Shown here: in pieces, positions 54,998 to 64,000 of the stretch
How positions within the stretch are numbered: the stretch's first letter is position 1
Layout of the letters: the number at the start of each line of letters is the position of its first letter
NCBI GenBank assembly: GCA_028753945.1
Contig: JAPNXP010000004.1
Span: forward strand, 2,108,001-2,172,000
DNA length: 64,000 nt
Direction of reading: 5' to 3'
From: Hexactinellida sp. DTS-2022
Lineage: Eukaryota; Porifera; Hexactinellida
The notes under the pieces: generated by a model
The model's database searches: none
What the model was told of the DNA's origin: nothing
The model's input: only the letters and a program-made list of their open reading frames with translations
Program-made: the position numbers and the translations under genes

Positions 54998-57840
54998 CAA
55001 TGCCGAACTGTTCTGCCCCTGGTTGTAGGGGTAATTATACCCCATAAGAGCGCGTCCCAGTTTTAAACTTCCAGATGGTCCACCTGAGTTACGACATGCC
55101 TGGATACGTGCTCTGCATCGTGAGGATATTTCTGACCTCAAAATGGTGCATATGAGTGCTAAGCATTTTCCGAAGGAAGATATTCAATATTTTCACACGG
55201 TACCCAGAGGAGATGGCACATCCTATGAGGTCCCGCGAGGAAGACCCAAATTAAATCCTGGCGCTGCCCCCTCTCCCCTTCCTGGTTGTCCGTCTTATTA
55301 TTCCTCAACCCTTCAATTAGAATCAAACGAACTCGGCTCGTTTACGACTCCAAAGAGGAAGATTTATTGAACCAAGCAACTAATCTCAGCTTGAGATCAG
55401 AGAATACAGAAATGGAGAAGTTTCGTGTTAGTTGAGTACAATAAATACGAGATAAGATAGCTTTGATAACAATCCCAACTGACTGGTTAGTTTGGATTCA
55501 AACAGATAATTGTGTGAGATTTTTTTGCCTAAGATGGAAAATAATAATAATTGTGCAGATGTTTATATTGAAATAAATTCTTTTTTATCTGTGAACGGAT
55601 ATATACGGGGAGTCCATATCTCTCTCACTTATCTCTATCACTGATATCCGACAAATTGAAACGCTGTTTACAGAGATTACTCTGAAACTTAGCTCTTCCC
55701 CTTAGAAGAAACATCCTCACCATATCTCTAAAGCAAAAGAAGATATTGAGGAGGCCATATGTAATCCATTAGATAGTGATGAAACAGAATCCAATTGTTC
55801 CGATTTGCCAAGGTTACAATTTATTCTTGATCAACTAGAGAATGTGGGTATTTACAAGAAGAGAAGGAGATCTAATGTTCTTACACAAATTCTGGCTATA
55901 AAAACGCATCTGGTTTCTCCTGCTAGTTACAAATTCTCCAAAGTTCAGAATGCATTTCTTTTCCACATGTACATACACTAGAAAGTTGTACTCTTCTTTT
56001 GGGCTGGAAAACAACTCTTGTGCTTACCTTAGCCTGGTAACTTCTTCTTTAAGTTCTCAAGAGAAGAATGTAAATATTCAGATGGATGAGATCCACGTAA
56101 CTTAAGTCTTAGGGGTGGGAAGGGAAGGAAAATATTTGGTCCTAACTGATCCCCTGAATACCCCACAAGAACTGTATTTGCTATAATGGTTTCTAGTTTA
56201 CACAAAAAATGGTACTGTATTTCTCGTTTGATACCTTGCGGATCTATATCTGCTGAATACCTTTCCTATAATTAAGTCTTGTATTTTGGATATCGAATCT
56301 TGCGGTTTGAAAGTACAGATTATTTCTACCGACAATAAACCTTTAACGTGAACTTATTCAAGTTATTTTCTCCAACTAAACAGTTAGATACTAGTGTACC
56401 ACACCCTTCTGATAATAAAAGAAAACTCTATGTAACTTTTGACTTTGTGCACATTTTGAAAAGTATTCGAAATAACTGGTTGAATCAGAAAAATATTTGG
56501 AAAACCTTTCACTTTCCCAACTTTCGGGACATTAAGCTGGATTACTGTGTGTATCCTGTTCAAGTTTACTCTGCATCTTTTAGTGATGTGCGTCTCCTCT
56601 AGAATTTAGAGAAAGAATCCTTAGCTAAGTTAGCACCTAGCTTGACTATCAAAGCTTGTTATCCTTCTACTATTGAGCGCCAAAATGTGAAAATTGTTTT
56701 GAAAGTATTCAACGAATTAACTTTTGCAGCACAGAAGTTACTGAATGAACTCCGTTACCAAGAAGACCGAAACAATACACACGACTTTTGTTGAAATGCT
56801 TCTTCAAATTTGGAAACTTTTCAAAATAAATTCCCCACTTAAAGGTAAACGTTGGAATGATGATATCTCAAGACCTCTAACATACCAGGGCGAACGATTT
56901 TCATTGTTAGCTTGTGTTGTTATTTGGTTAGAGACTTGGCTGGCCTTGCCAGGAAATGTAGGAAAGTTAAGTAAACAAACGTTTACCAGTTCTAAACATG
57001 CTCGTACTGTATTGCCTCAGATAACTAACCATTAAATGGATTTTGTGGATTTAACTATCTTCTGACATCCTTTTACAGACATATCCATTGGAACATCACT
57101 TTGGCCTATATCGTATGATGTCCAAACTATCATATCTCGTATCTTCAAATCTATGAAACTGAACGCCGCCTCAATTTATCCAACATATTATAGATTTTTG
57201 CTTCACAACAAGACTGTGGCTTATATTCAATTCAGACATTTATTGATTAATATCATCCTTTGATACGAATAATGGCGATGAAATCGATGTCCAACTAGTC
57301 TGGGATGAAATTGATGATCTAACTTCCATTGAATGTAGTTTACAGACTCTTCACTCATTAGCTTTTGTTGCTGGTTATGCAGTACATAAATATATTTAAT
57401 ACCTCAGCCATGTCATGTTTGCATTGATCTTTTGACCATTGACAAAGACTTTATCTTTGATGAAGATTCACAACCCGAGTTCAGGCTTTTGCAATTAACT
57501 GACCTTGGTGGCCTAAATTATCCATCTGAGTTTATCCTCGAACCTATAGTAACTTGATGGAAGACGTTAATTGCAATTGAAAGCAAAGAAAACTTGTTGG
57601 CGATATTGAGGAAAGGATCATCCAGAAAAATTATTGTGAAAGTAACCTTGATATTCTTAGAAGAGACTGATGCGATTGCTAAATTGAGTTGCATTTCTTG
57701 TGGTGTCTCTATTTTGACTATCCTAAAAATCTTATTTTCACTTGCGCCAACTGTTTACTAGCTAACAAGGTTAAAAATTACAACTCCGCTGTTGCATCTA
57801 AAGGTATAGAAAAGCGAAAACTTAAGACGTTCTCACATTA
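54998..57840 (+). pseudogene. P transposase of P-G with THAP domain
   Basis: The THAP starts MPNCSAPGCRGNYTP at 55001 (C-x4-C), with a stop soon after. The second half is open (VHMSAKHFPKEDIQYFHTVP, NPGAAPSPLPGCPSYY, 55143-55370); the Cys before HF is replaced. Transposase blocks in order: LPRLQFILDQLENV-like (about 55810), KRKLYVTFDFVHILKSIRNN (56425-56485), IKACYPSTIERQNVKIVLKV (about 56650), TFTSSKHARTVLPQITNH (to 57035), PLEHHFGLYRMMSK-like (57085), TLHSLAFVAGYAVHKYI (57345-57400) and a C-terminal region with LSCISCGVSI. The C-terminal segment beyond residue about 600 is present here but absent from P-F. More than ten breaks. Confidence 0.85.
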
Positions 57841-57867
57841 ATGAAATACACCAGAAGGCTACTCTTC

Positions 57868-57900
57868 TATTATTATTATTGTTATTATTATTGTTATTTG
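57868..57900. repeat. TTA/TTG trinucleotide microsatellite
   Basis: TATTATTATTATTGTTATTA continuing as TTATTGTTATT, in the 3' untranslated part of P-G. Confidence 0.9.
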
Positions 57901-58093
57901 AACCCACATTATTCTTTATGGATTCTTATCATTGTTGTTAAGTAAGCAATAAAGACTCAATAGAGAAAATCTATTAATTTACTAGAATTATTTATTATAA
58001 CAGATTAATTTCTAAAATTAATCTCATCGTACACCACTTCATCCATGGTACATTTGATGGTAGGCCTTATATAGAGTAGGCTATGGTTAATTA

Positions 58094-59009
58094 TATTAAT
58101 TAAATACACGTATTGTATAATCATTGTTTGAAGCAACACACGCGCATTCAACATTAAGACTTTAATCTTCAATAAATTATACGATAACTATAAGTGGTAT
58201 AATCGTAAATATATTAGGGTGCAAAAAATAGGCTTATGCCTGATATAGCCATCATTGTTCGTACACCAAATAGAACTCAATGCTGCATATATAGTATTTG
58301 TGCAGTTATCCAAATCCTATTTGTCCAAGATTTAGAGTATTTAACTATAAAAACTGTAGTAATGTGAGCTTACATATGAAATCTTGCATATTCCGAAATC
58401 CTAAAGCAAACAACAGATCAGGCTCAACGAAAAAGAGCGAATTGACCGAATGTTACATTTACTGCGGACGTGTGATGAGAGCACGAATGGCATGAGTTCA
58501 GACATAAGCAGCAGCAGCAAATGTAAAATATAATACGTCTGAAGAAATAGAGCCCATCAAGATGCCTAACCGAATAAGATCTATTATAGAGCGCAGATTA
58601 AAGAATGAAAACCTGAAATCCGAAAGAAGAATAGCTTGTTGGTTGGAAATGAGTAAGCGAAAAATATCGGCTAGCACCTGGACAGAAGCCGCATCGGCCT
58701 TAAGGCTTGAGTTGAGTCGCCAAGTAGCAATAATACTGAGTTAGAAAGGGGAACTGTCAGCAAGATAAGAGTGAGCGTTAAGCTAGCAATGGAACAGAAA
58801 CATAACAGGAGGTCCTCAAAGCGTGGGCCTCAAATAAGTCTGCAAACATCTTTGACAGGAGGGAAATTCTGATCCGGATACTAACGGGGATGAGTTGCAT
58901 TATGACGACTTAAATCCCGTATTGGCATTTGCTTAAGTATAACCGTGACCTTCGTTATAAAAGACCTATTCACAACATGATAATTTTGAACAATGGATGT
59001 GTCCGAAGC
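58094..59009. other. Unassigned sequence; weak transposase-like frame
   Basis: A 60-codon frame at 58562-58744 (IIERRLKNENLKSERRIACW, then MSKRKIS) is reminiscent of the helix-turn-helix start of mariner/Tc-type transposases, but too short to call. 58925-58990 (CCGTGACCTTCGTTATAAAA) resembles the terminus of the P-related element. Confidence 0.35.
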
Positions 59010-59423
59010 AGGGCATCAATTCATTTTGATTTGGCAAAAAACTCATTTCCTCCAACTAACTCATTCAAAATATATGTACCAACTCATTCAATTTTATGTA
59101 ACCAACCCATTCAACTCAATCAGAAAAATGAGTTGATTGTACCAACTCATAATGCCAATTTTTCCAAAGTACAAATACAATTGTATTCTTTATTGATAAA
59201 TAAGGAGTATAAGCTAATTAATTAATTGTGATAATACTCACTGAAGTATTATTTAATACTAATAAACTAATAGTACACGTCAAAGCATTCTATACACTAA
59301 GGCAATGGCGCGCTTATAAAAACAACTACAATGTTATTAAAATTATCTCTTTTCTTAGATAAAATGCAATTAGCCACTGTTGTTAACAATTTCTTAAGAT
59401 TATCCCATTTTGATGCCATACAT

Positions 59424-59756
59424 ACACTAACCGGCCAAAAGTATTTGAACAGCAATAATTGGTATTCCGACATTTGAGGTTATACCAGCATAATAACATT
59501 AGTAGAAGTTACAAAATGGTTATTTACATGAAACGATGTGTAAAGTGTAATAAAACAACAAAGTTTTCGAATTTAAATTTATATGGAGGCGTTAAACTCA
59601 TAAAATATATAATTAGATAAATAAATCATTAATTTGTGATCATTAAGATGCAATGTTAATATATTAATTCAGATAGCAGATTTGAATTCCACATAGTTTA
59701 ACTACTCTAAGTGCTTAATTTCAAATCAATCCGAATATATTCTGCTGTGAATATAT
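59424..59756. mobile_element. Tc1-type element, left part only
   Basis: TACACTAACCGGCCAAAAGT and 330 bp that align with 14142-14470. The right terminus is missing. It lies in the 3' part of P-F, just beyond its last codons, and may have removed the C-terminal segment seen in P-G. Confidence 0.8.
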
Positions 59757-59808
59757 TCTGCTGCTTAAAATAAGAAAACACTGCATACCCGGCAATATAT
59801 TTAAGGCA

Positions 59809-60651
59809 TTAAATTTGAGAGTTATCAAATATAGGGTTAGTAATGTCAAGCAACTCATCTGTAAAATATTCTAAATCAATTTCTGAATGTCTTTCTTCGA
59901 CATTATCATCTGCAAAACTTTTTAAATATTCTTTAATAAATATCGTATCGGTACCAGCTTGTTCAACATATAGAAAATTAAGAAGGTTAGAGAACTGAAG
60001 TCTACGCTCACTTTCTAAAATTTGACAAAATGATATGTTATAATGGGACCCAAACATTTGGCGATAAAGTCCAAAGTGATGTTCTAATGCGTCGTTTTGT
60101 ATTCGGGATGTCAGCAAGTATTCATAACCACATTCTAAGGTTAATCTATTAATTAAGAATTGAAGAGCCAGACAAGTGTGTCTAAAACTGGTAAACGTTT
60201 GAGGTGTAAGCTTACCCCTAGTTGATGGAATAGCTCTCCAACAATCTAGCCATTTAACAACATTTTCCAAAAACACTAATCTTTCGTCGTTATAGTGGAG
60301 TGGGGTTAGAAATGGATTATTGAAACGTATGTCTTTCCCGACCCAATTAACATTGAAGATGCTCCAGATATGATTTATGAAGTTGAGAAAATCAAGAGTT
60401 TGAAGGGATTTACCAATGTTAGAATGGTTAATAAAACTAGAAAGACCGGCAGCTGTAGATTCATGAAAAATTCTCAAAGCCAAGTTCACATTCTGTCGAT
60501 CTAACTGAGATGGCCAACATGCTTTTGATGTTAATTTTGGGGGCCTCTTAATGATAGAAAATTTGTCAGCTTTGAACAGGGTCCGAAGATCGTCAAATGC
60601 TGCATAACATATTGTAGGATATCTAGACCCCGTTAGCTGGCTGGGATTCAA
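59809..60651 (-). CDS. P-F transposase, C-terminal frame
   Basis: 280 codons. TSKACWPSQLDRQNVNLALR, FNVNWVGKDIRFNNPF, TFTSFRHTCLALQFLINRL and QNDALEHHFGLYRQMFGSHY are hallmark blocks of the P/THAP9 RNase H-like nuclease and its insertion domain; the last contains the conserved E-H-H-F/G-L region. It ends FDNSQI, earlier than P-G, which continues with AFVAGYAVHKYI-like sequence. A 62-bp gap separates it from the preceding frame. The first codons up to GSRYPT lack a P-G counterpart and end in a possible acceptor (GGGGTCTAG), so an intron is likely there. Confidence 0.85.
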   Translation of the reverse strand: MNPSQLTGSRYPTICYAAFDDLRTLFKADKFSIIKRPPKLTSKACWPSQLDRQNVNLALRIFHESTAAGLSSFINHSNIGKSLQTLDFLNFINHIWSIFNVNWVGKDIRFNNPFLTPLHYNDERLVFLENVVKWLDCWRAIPSTRGKLTPQTFTSFRHTCLALQFLINRLTLECGYEYLLTSRIQNDALEHHFGLYRQMFGSHYNISFCQILESERRLQFSNLLNFLYVEQAGTDTIFIKEYLKSFADDNVEERHSEIDLEYFTDELLDITNPIFDNSQI

Positions 60652-60713
60652 AATAATGTTGGCAGTAGGTATAGAAATTATTAACTGAGTGCAAGGTAGA
60701 TTTAGAGTTTAGA

Positions 60714-61421
60714 TTATTCAATTGTACATTCATCAAACTTGGGATATATAAAACTCTTTTCAAAATCTTTTAAATTCAGCCAATGATTACGAAATGACTT
60801 GATAATATGAACAATATCAAAAAATAATACAAGATTACGATCTGGATTACACGGATGTACAACCTTAGGATGTAATGTTTTCCCGTAATCTGAAAATAAC
60901 TTATAAAGGTTAACATTTAACGGATAGTTGTCAGTACAAATAGCTTCGAAAAAGAGACCACAAGTCTCGATATCAAATATAGCTTTGGTAATTATTGGAT
61001 GAAAATAAGCAGCAGAAGAAGAACCCAAAGGAATGAGGCGCACGATGGTTGAAAACTTTCTCATTAAACTTGAAACCATCAGCGAAAATACGGTTGTTGC
61101 AAAATCTCTAGGATCATCAATTGCGCCCAAAATCCTACCTCCTATATATGATACATCACTACGTATATGAACTTTATCCATTTGACGTATCACATGACGT
61201 TCCCTGTCAATAAACTTAGAGGTTATTTCCTTAAGAATTCGAAAATAGTCACCATCTATCTCCAGAGTGTTTTTAATATGAAGCAAGTTTCGCTCATGAG
61301 GCAAAATTAAACAACTAGATGACAGGATATTTCTAAAACAAGTTGGTGATAATTCGTGAATTTTAAGTGAAAATACTTGAGTTAATATATCATACCGCCG
61401 ATTATTTTTTGAATGGATCAA
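60714..61421 (-). CDS. P-F transposase, central frame
   Basis: 235 codons. NNRRYDILTQVFSLKIHELS, SCLILPHERNLLHIKNTLEI, RHVIRQMDKVHIRSDVSYIG (catalytic-core Asp region), SLMRKFSTIVRLIPLGSSSA, EAICTDNYPLNVNLYKLFSD and FFDIVHIIKSFRNHWLNLKD follow the P transposase order. The start codon given is the first in-frame initiator-like codon (TTG); the true upstream join is probably a splice, since TTTTATTGTAG sits about 16 bases upstream. It overlaps no other frame and is uninterrupted. Confidence 0.85.
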   Translation of the reverse strand: MIHSKNNRRYDILTQVFSLKIHELSPTCFRNILSSSCLILPHERNLLHIKNTLEIDGDYFRILKEITSKFIDRERHVIRQMDKVHIRSDVSYIGGRILGAIDDPRDFATTVFSLMVSSLMRKFSTIVRLIPLGSSSAAYFHPIITKAIFDIETCGLFFEAICTDNYPLNVNLYKLFSDYGKTLHPKVVHPCNPDRNLVLFFDIVHIIKSFRNHWLNLKDFEKSFIYPKFDECTIE

Positions 61422-61527
61422 ATTTGTCAGTTGTCCTACAATAAAATTATGGATTCAGTACAGGTGAATAGATTGTCAGTTACGTCTAGATCTAGTGTGA
61501 CACATTCAACGAGGTTTATTGCGTTTT

Positions 61528-62352
61528 CTAGTCATTGATAGCTAATTTGACATAATTGTTTATCGAATGTTCAGTAGATGTGTGTTCACCATGAGTTGGT
61601 GTGAAAAAGTTATCTACCTCATAAAGTGAACTTTCAATTTGGCGGGTGTCATTAATTGAAATTCTTGAAATACAAATCGAAATATTGTTAATGCCAAATG
61701 CTTTGATAAACAAATCATGGTCAATTAAAACTGAACGTTCAATTATAGGTCCGGAATCAGTAATAAGAATTTTTAAAAAGTGCAAAGAATTGTCCTCGGA
61801 ATGGTGAGAAATCCAACCGTTCCTGAGACCAATCAAATGCAACTTAGAAAGAAGGTCAGAAAATGAATGAATAAGAAACTTATCTACTGTTTCTTCGTAA
61901 TCAGCTAAGCTATGAGTGTGGGCAGTTTCCATCATAAATCGTTCCTTGTCATCTTTTGAAAGTCTCAGAGGTTTTGAATTCGAATCAGATAGGTAGGAAG
62001 GACAGTTAGGAAATATGCTTGGAACCGCACCTTTCTTTAGAGACACTCTATCGCGGGGAACAGTCATAGTTCGCTCTCCATCAAAATATTGGTGTGATCT
62101 CTCGATGTCTCCTTCTCTGAAATGGTTGTATGCAAACATAATTATAAAAATTAAATTGAGTATACATATAAGGATGTGAAATTTCAAATTGAATACATTC
62201 TTATGTTTGTTGGCTTCATAATCCTTCCTTGGTCTAGGAATGGTTCTGAACCATTGTTCTCGTAATCGCTCATCTTTAGGAAAATTGAAAGTTGAAGTAG
62301 ACGTATCTTCGCCTAAATAGTTCGACCTGCAGCCTGGGACAAGACAGGACAT
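61528..62352 (-). CDS. P-F THAP domain and N-terminal region
   Basis: 274 codons from MSCLVPGCRSNY at 62352. C3 and C8 are the first THAP zinc ligands. LREQWFRTIPRP is the conserved Trp region. HFREGDIERSHQYFDGERT (H77) and KGAVPSIFPNCPSYLSD complete the domain. The expected Cys two residues before H77 is Ala (FAYNH). A hydrophobic insert at residues about 52-73 (FHILICILNLIFIIMFA) sits where P-D has a GT-AG intron; it starts with GTATTC but lacks an AG, so it may be an unspliced former intron. C-terminal part includes a predicted leucine-rich helix (DKFLIHSFSDLLSKLHLIGL). Confidence 0.85.
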   Translation of the reverse strand: MSCLVPGCRSNYLGEDTSTSTFNFPKDERLREQWFRTIPRPRKDYEANKHKNVFNLKFHILICILNLIFIIMFAYNHFREGDIERSHQYFDGERTMTVPRDRVSLKKGAVPSIFPNCPSYLSDSNSKPLRLSKDDKERFMMETAHTHSLADYEETVDKFLIHSFSDLLSKLHLIGLRNGWISHHSEDNSLHFLKILITDSGPIIERSVLIDHDLFIKAFGINNISICISRISINDTRQIESSLYEVDNFFTPTHGEHTSTEHSINNYVKLAIND

Positions 62353-63120
62353 CCGAATAGTAAAATAAGTGGTAGTAGGTGATTTAGGCAGTGGGAATTG
62401 AAAGTTACACTGAAAAGTAAACTTCTATGGTATTCATATAAATTTTGTATACAACTATTGTGGGTGGATATAAAAATTTAACGAATTCAAAGGTGCAATT
62501 TGATTGAATCAATGATGGTGTATCTCTAAAAATAGACCTTATTTATTTAGCATTTACATCGTACTATATACATATCATTCCTGACGGATGATTACTAAAC
62601 TTATTATATCGTATTGGCATAAATTTCTGAAATATTAGTGGAATATTGGAAATCTATAAAAACGTAAATGTGAGACATTAGAGGATGGATTCAGAAATAT
62701 TATAGTCTAAGATGCTTTAAAAGGTAATAAGAGGTTGGGTTAATGAATCTCATATACAAATTTCCAATTAGCGAAGAAGAAATTGGAAAAACTTATTTCA
62801 CTAAATCAAAGTAACTAACCAATCCCTGGTCCAAAAATATATAAGCGCGCCATTGCCTTATGTATAGAATGCTATGTACACGTATAAGCTTAGTAAATAA
62901 CCACATGACTTAATCTAGAAATTAATTCTACCCGTATTTCAACCAAATCACGGTTTGAATGAATTGGACTCATTTCAATTCATTTTCTTCTGTTAACAAC
63001 TCATTCAACTCATTCATTTCCCATCACCAACTCATTTAATTCATTAATTTTTCTAACAACAACTCATTCAACTCATTCAAAAAATGAGTTTTTTGCCAAA
63101 TCAATGAGTTGATACCGCCT

Positions 63121-64000
63121 TGGACTCCGAAGTCCATTATACTATTGGCCCATAAATGGTATAAATGGCAACCGATGTAAATTTCCTCGTTATAAATATT
63201 GTGGTTTGCATAGTGTGGAACCATGGGGTAATAGGTAAAATTTGACATATCCAAATGCCAATTTACATGCGTACATTCGATTCTATAATGTTGAACGAAT
63301 AGAAAAATGTTATTGTCATTTACCTGGTTAAATATATCATGCCTACACAAAGTCTCAAAGTTATGCATAAAATTTGAAATTTCAATTTCTGAAAAACCAC
63401 AAATATCTATCGTTAGCCAACGTTGCTATATTTAATTATGCTTCATTTTTAGTAATTCAAAACATATATTTGTATTCATATACATCATTTGATAGATTTT
63501 AACTAGTTTTCAAACTGAACTAATATTGTGATAAATTTTATAAATTTTCTTTTCGGGCTATTTTGTTAATAACTTCCTGCATTGTGGCAAATATTCCAAC
63601 TGTCTGATCTTAGAACGCAAACAATTGCGAACTGAATTGTTTGCGTTTTTATATTATCTATTTATCTAAGCTTCGATTTAAAACATTTCTACGCCCGCCC
63701 AAATATATTTTCGAGCTAAAGTAAAAAGTTGGTCAAGATATCGGACGGTTTTTCAATTTTTCCAATTTTGAACTTTCATCTTAATTGACTAATTTTCCTT
63801 CTAGTTGTTAACGAATAATGGTTTAAAATAATATTAATTGATTTTGCTTGAATAATAACTATTGTAATTTGTACTAGCTCTTCAAATTTGACAATATGAG
63901 TGAATTTCTAACTAACAAAGACACATGTGATACTTAAGTTGCTAATGACGAAGTATCATTATATCTGTACAAACTCTGATTGAAATTAGTCCGTATATTG
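63121..64000. other. Unassigned sequence
   Basis: A minus-strand frame at 63036-63368 (110 codons, RIECTHVNWHLDMSNFTYYP) has no recognised motif and overlaps the CAACTCATT arm. No other candidate. Confidence 0.4.
63614..63647. repeat. Perfect 13-bp-arm hairpin, 8-nt loop
   Basis: AACGCAAACAATT, loop GCGAACTG, exact complement, followed by a T-run. Confidence 0.9.

Larger units (their letters stand above)
54725..58085 (+). mobile_element. P-element copy P-G, TSD GTTAATTA
   Basis: 3.36 kb. TIRs ATAGCCTACTCTATATAAGG-CCTACCATCAAA and the complement at 58085 are almost identical. Flanks GTTAATTA at 54717-54724 and 58086-58093. Both ends carry CCAAGGATGAAGTAGTGTAC / CCATGGATGAAGTGGTGTAC inside. 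Full-length structure with a heavily broken gene. Confidence 0.95.
59281..62875 (-). mobile_element. P-element copy P-F, best preserved, TSD GTACACGT
   Basis: 3.6 kb on the minus strand. Ends CAAAGCATTCTATACACTAA-GGCAATGGCGCGC and complement of ATAGCATTCTATACATAAGG-CAATGGCGCGC, with GGACCAGGGATTGG inside. Perfect 8-bp flanks GTACACGT (59273-59280, 62876-62883). Three long open frames cover the THAP domain and most of the transposase. A Tc1-type fragment (59424-59756) lies between the last stop and the 3' terminus. It differs from P-G in its terminal bases and so is a separate subfamily. Confidence 0.95.
59010..63120. mobile_element. MITE with CAACTCATT arms, split by P-F
   Basis: Left part 59010-59280 and right part 62884-63120 are inverted partners: CAGGGCATCAATTCATTTTG, TTTGGCAAAAAACTCATT on the left and the complement of GTATCAACTCATTGATTTGG, CAAAAAACTCATTTT on the right. 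Both arms contain CCAACTCATTCAA repeats. TCCGAAG lies just outside each end (59003-59009 and 63126-63132), a possible imperfect target duplication. P-F inserted into it. Confidence 0.65.

Noticed and set aside
58562-58744. Possible mariner helix-turn-helix start
   Set aside because: Too short and without the downstream DDE/D motifs; left as a note only.
63036-63368. 110-codon minus-strand frame
   Set aside because: Overlaps the CAACTCATT repeat arm and shows no family motif.

Overview
The window looks like a transposable-element graveyard from an AT-rich animal genome. No ordinary host gene, rRNA, tRNA or CRISPR array could be recognised. Coding remnants belong to P, hAT, PIF/Harbinger, MULE and integrase-bearing Ginger-like DNA transposons, plus old LTR-retroelement pol pieces. 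This mix is known from arthropods, cnidarians and some other invertebrates. It does not identify the species, and I do not claim one.

Layout. 1-6 kb: a degenerate tandem repeat, then a decayed P element (P-A) split by a long-inverted-repeat (foldback) element that carries an RTE-like LINE/SINE tail in its loop. 6.3-10.6 kb: a hAT transposase remnant split by a PIF/Harbinger element with an open Myb-like gene and a nearly open DDE transposase. 10.9-14.1 kb: a P-related MITE and a second foldback element built like the first. 14.1-17.9 kb: a Tc1-type MITE, an unrecognised coding-like island and nested hAT MITEs. 18-20.8 kb: a MULE with long TIRs whose transposase remnant ends in a RING finger, sitting inside remains of a third foldback arm. 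22.2-24.5 kb: an LTR-retroelement fossil on the minus strand carrying two MITEs at one target site. 27-30.4 kb: a Ginger-like element with integrase and OTU-protease remnants. 30.4-33 kb: a retroelement integrase fragment holding a MITE and then a hAT element. 33.6-38 kb: P copies P-D and P-H. 39.8-41.5 kb: a Ginger-type C-terminal fragment and a small foldback element. 43-51.4 kb: P copy P-E, then a Ginger-like integrase remnant holding up to four nested layers of elements. 54.7-58.1 kb: P-G. 59.3-62.9 kb: P-F, the best-preserved P copy.

The genes do not form a host pathway. They are transposase systems at different stages of decay. The Harbinger pair (DNA-binding Myb-like protein plus DDE nuclease) and P-F (THAP domain plus P transposase) are closest to working form. 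Where target-site duplications can be read, they give a clear relative order of insertions. TSDs and TIRs were read directly from the sequence. Family names rest on recognised protein motifs or terminal sequences, not on a database search.
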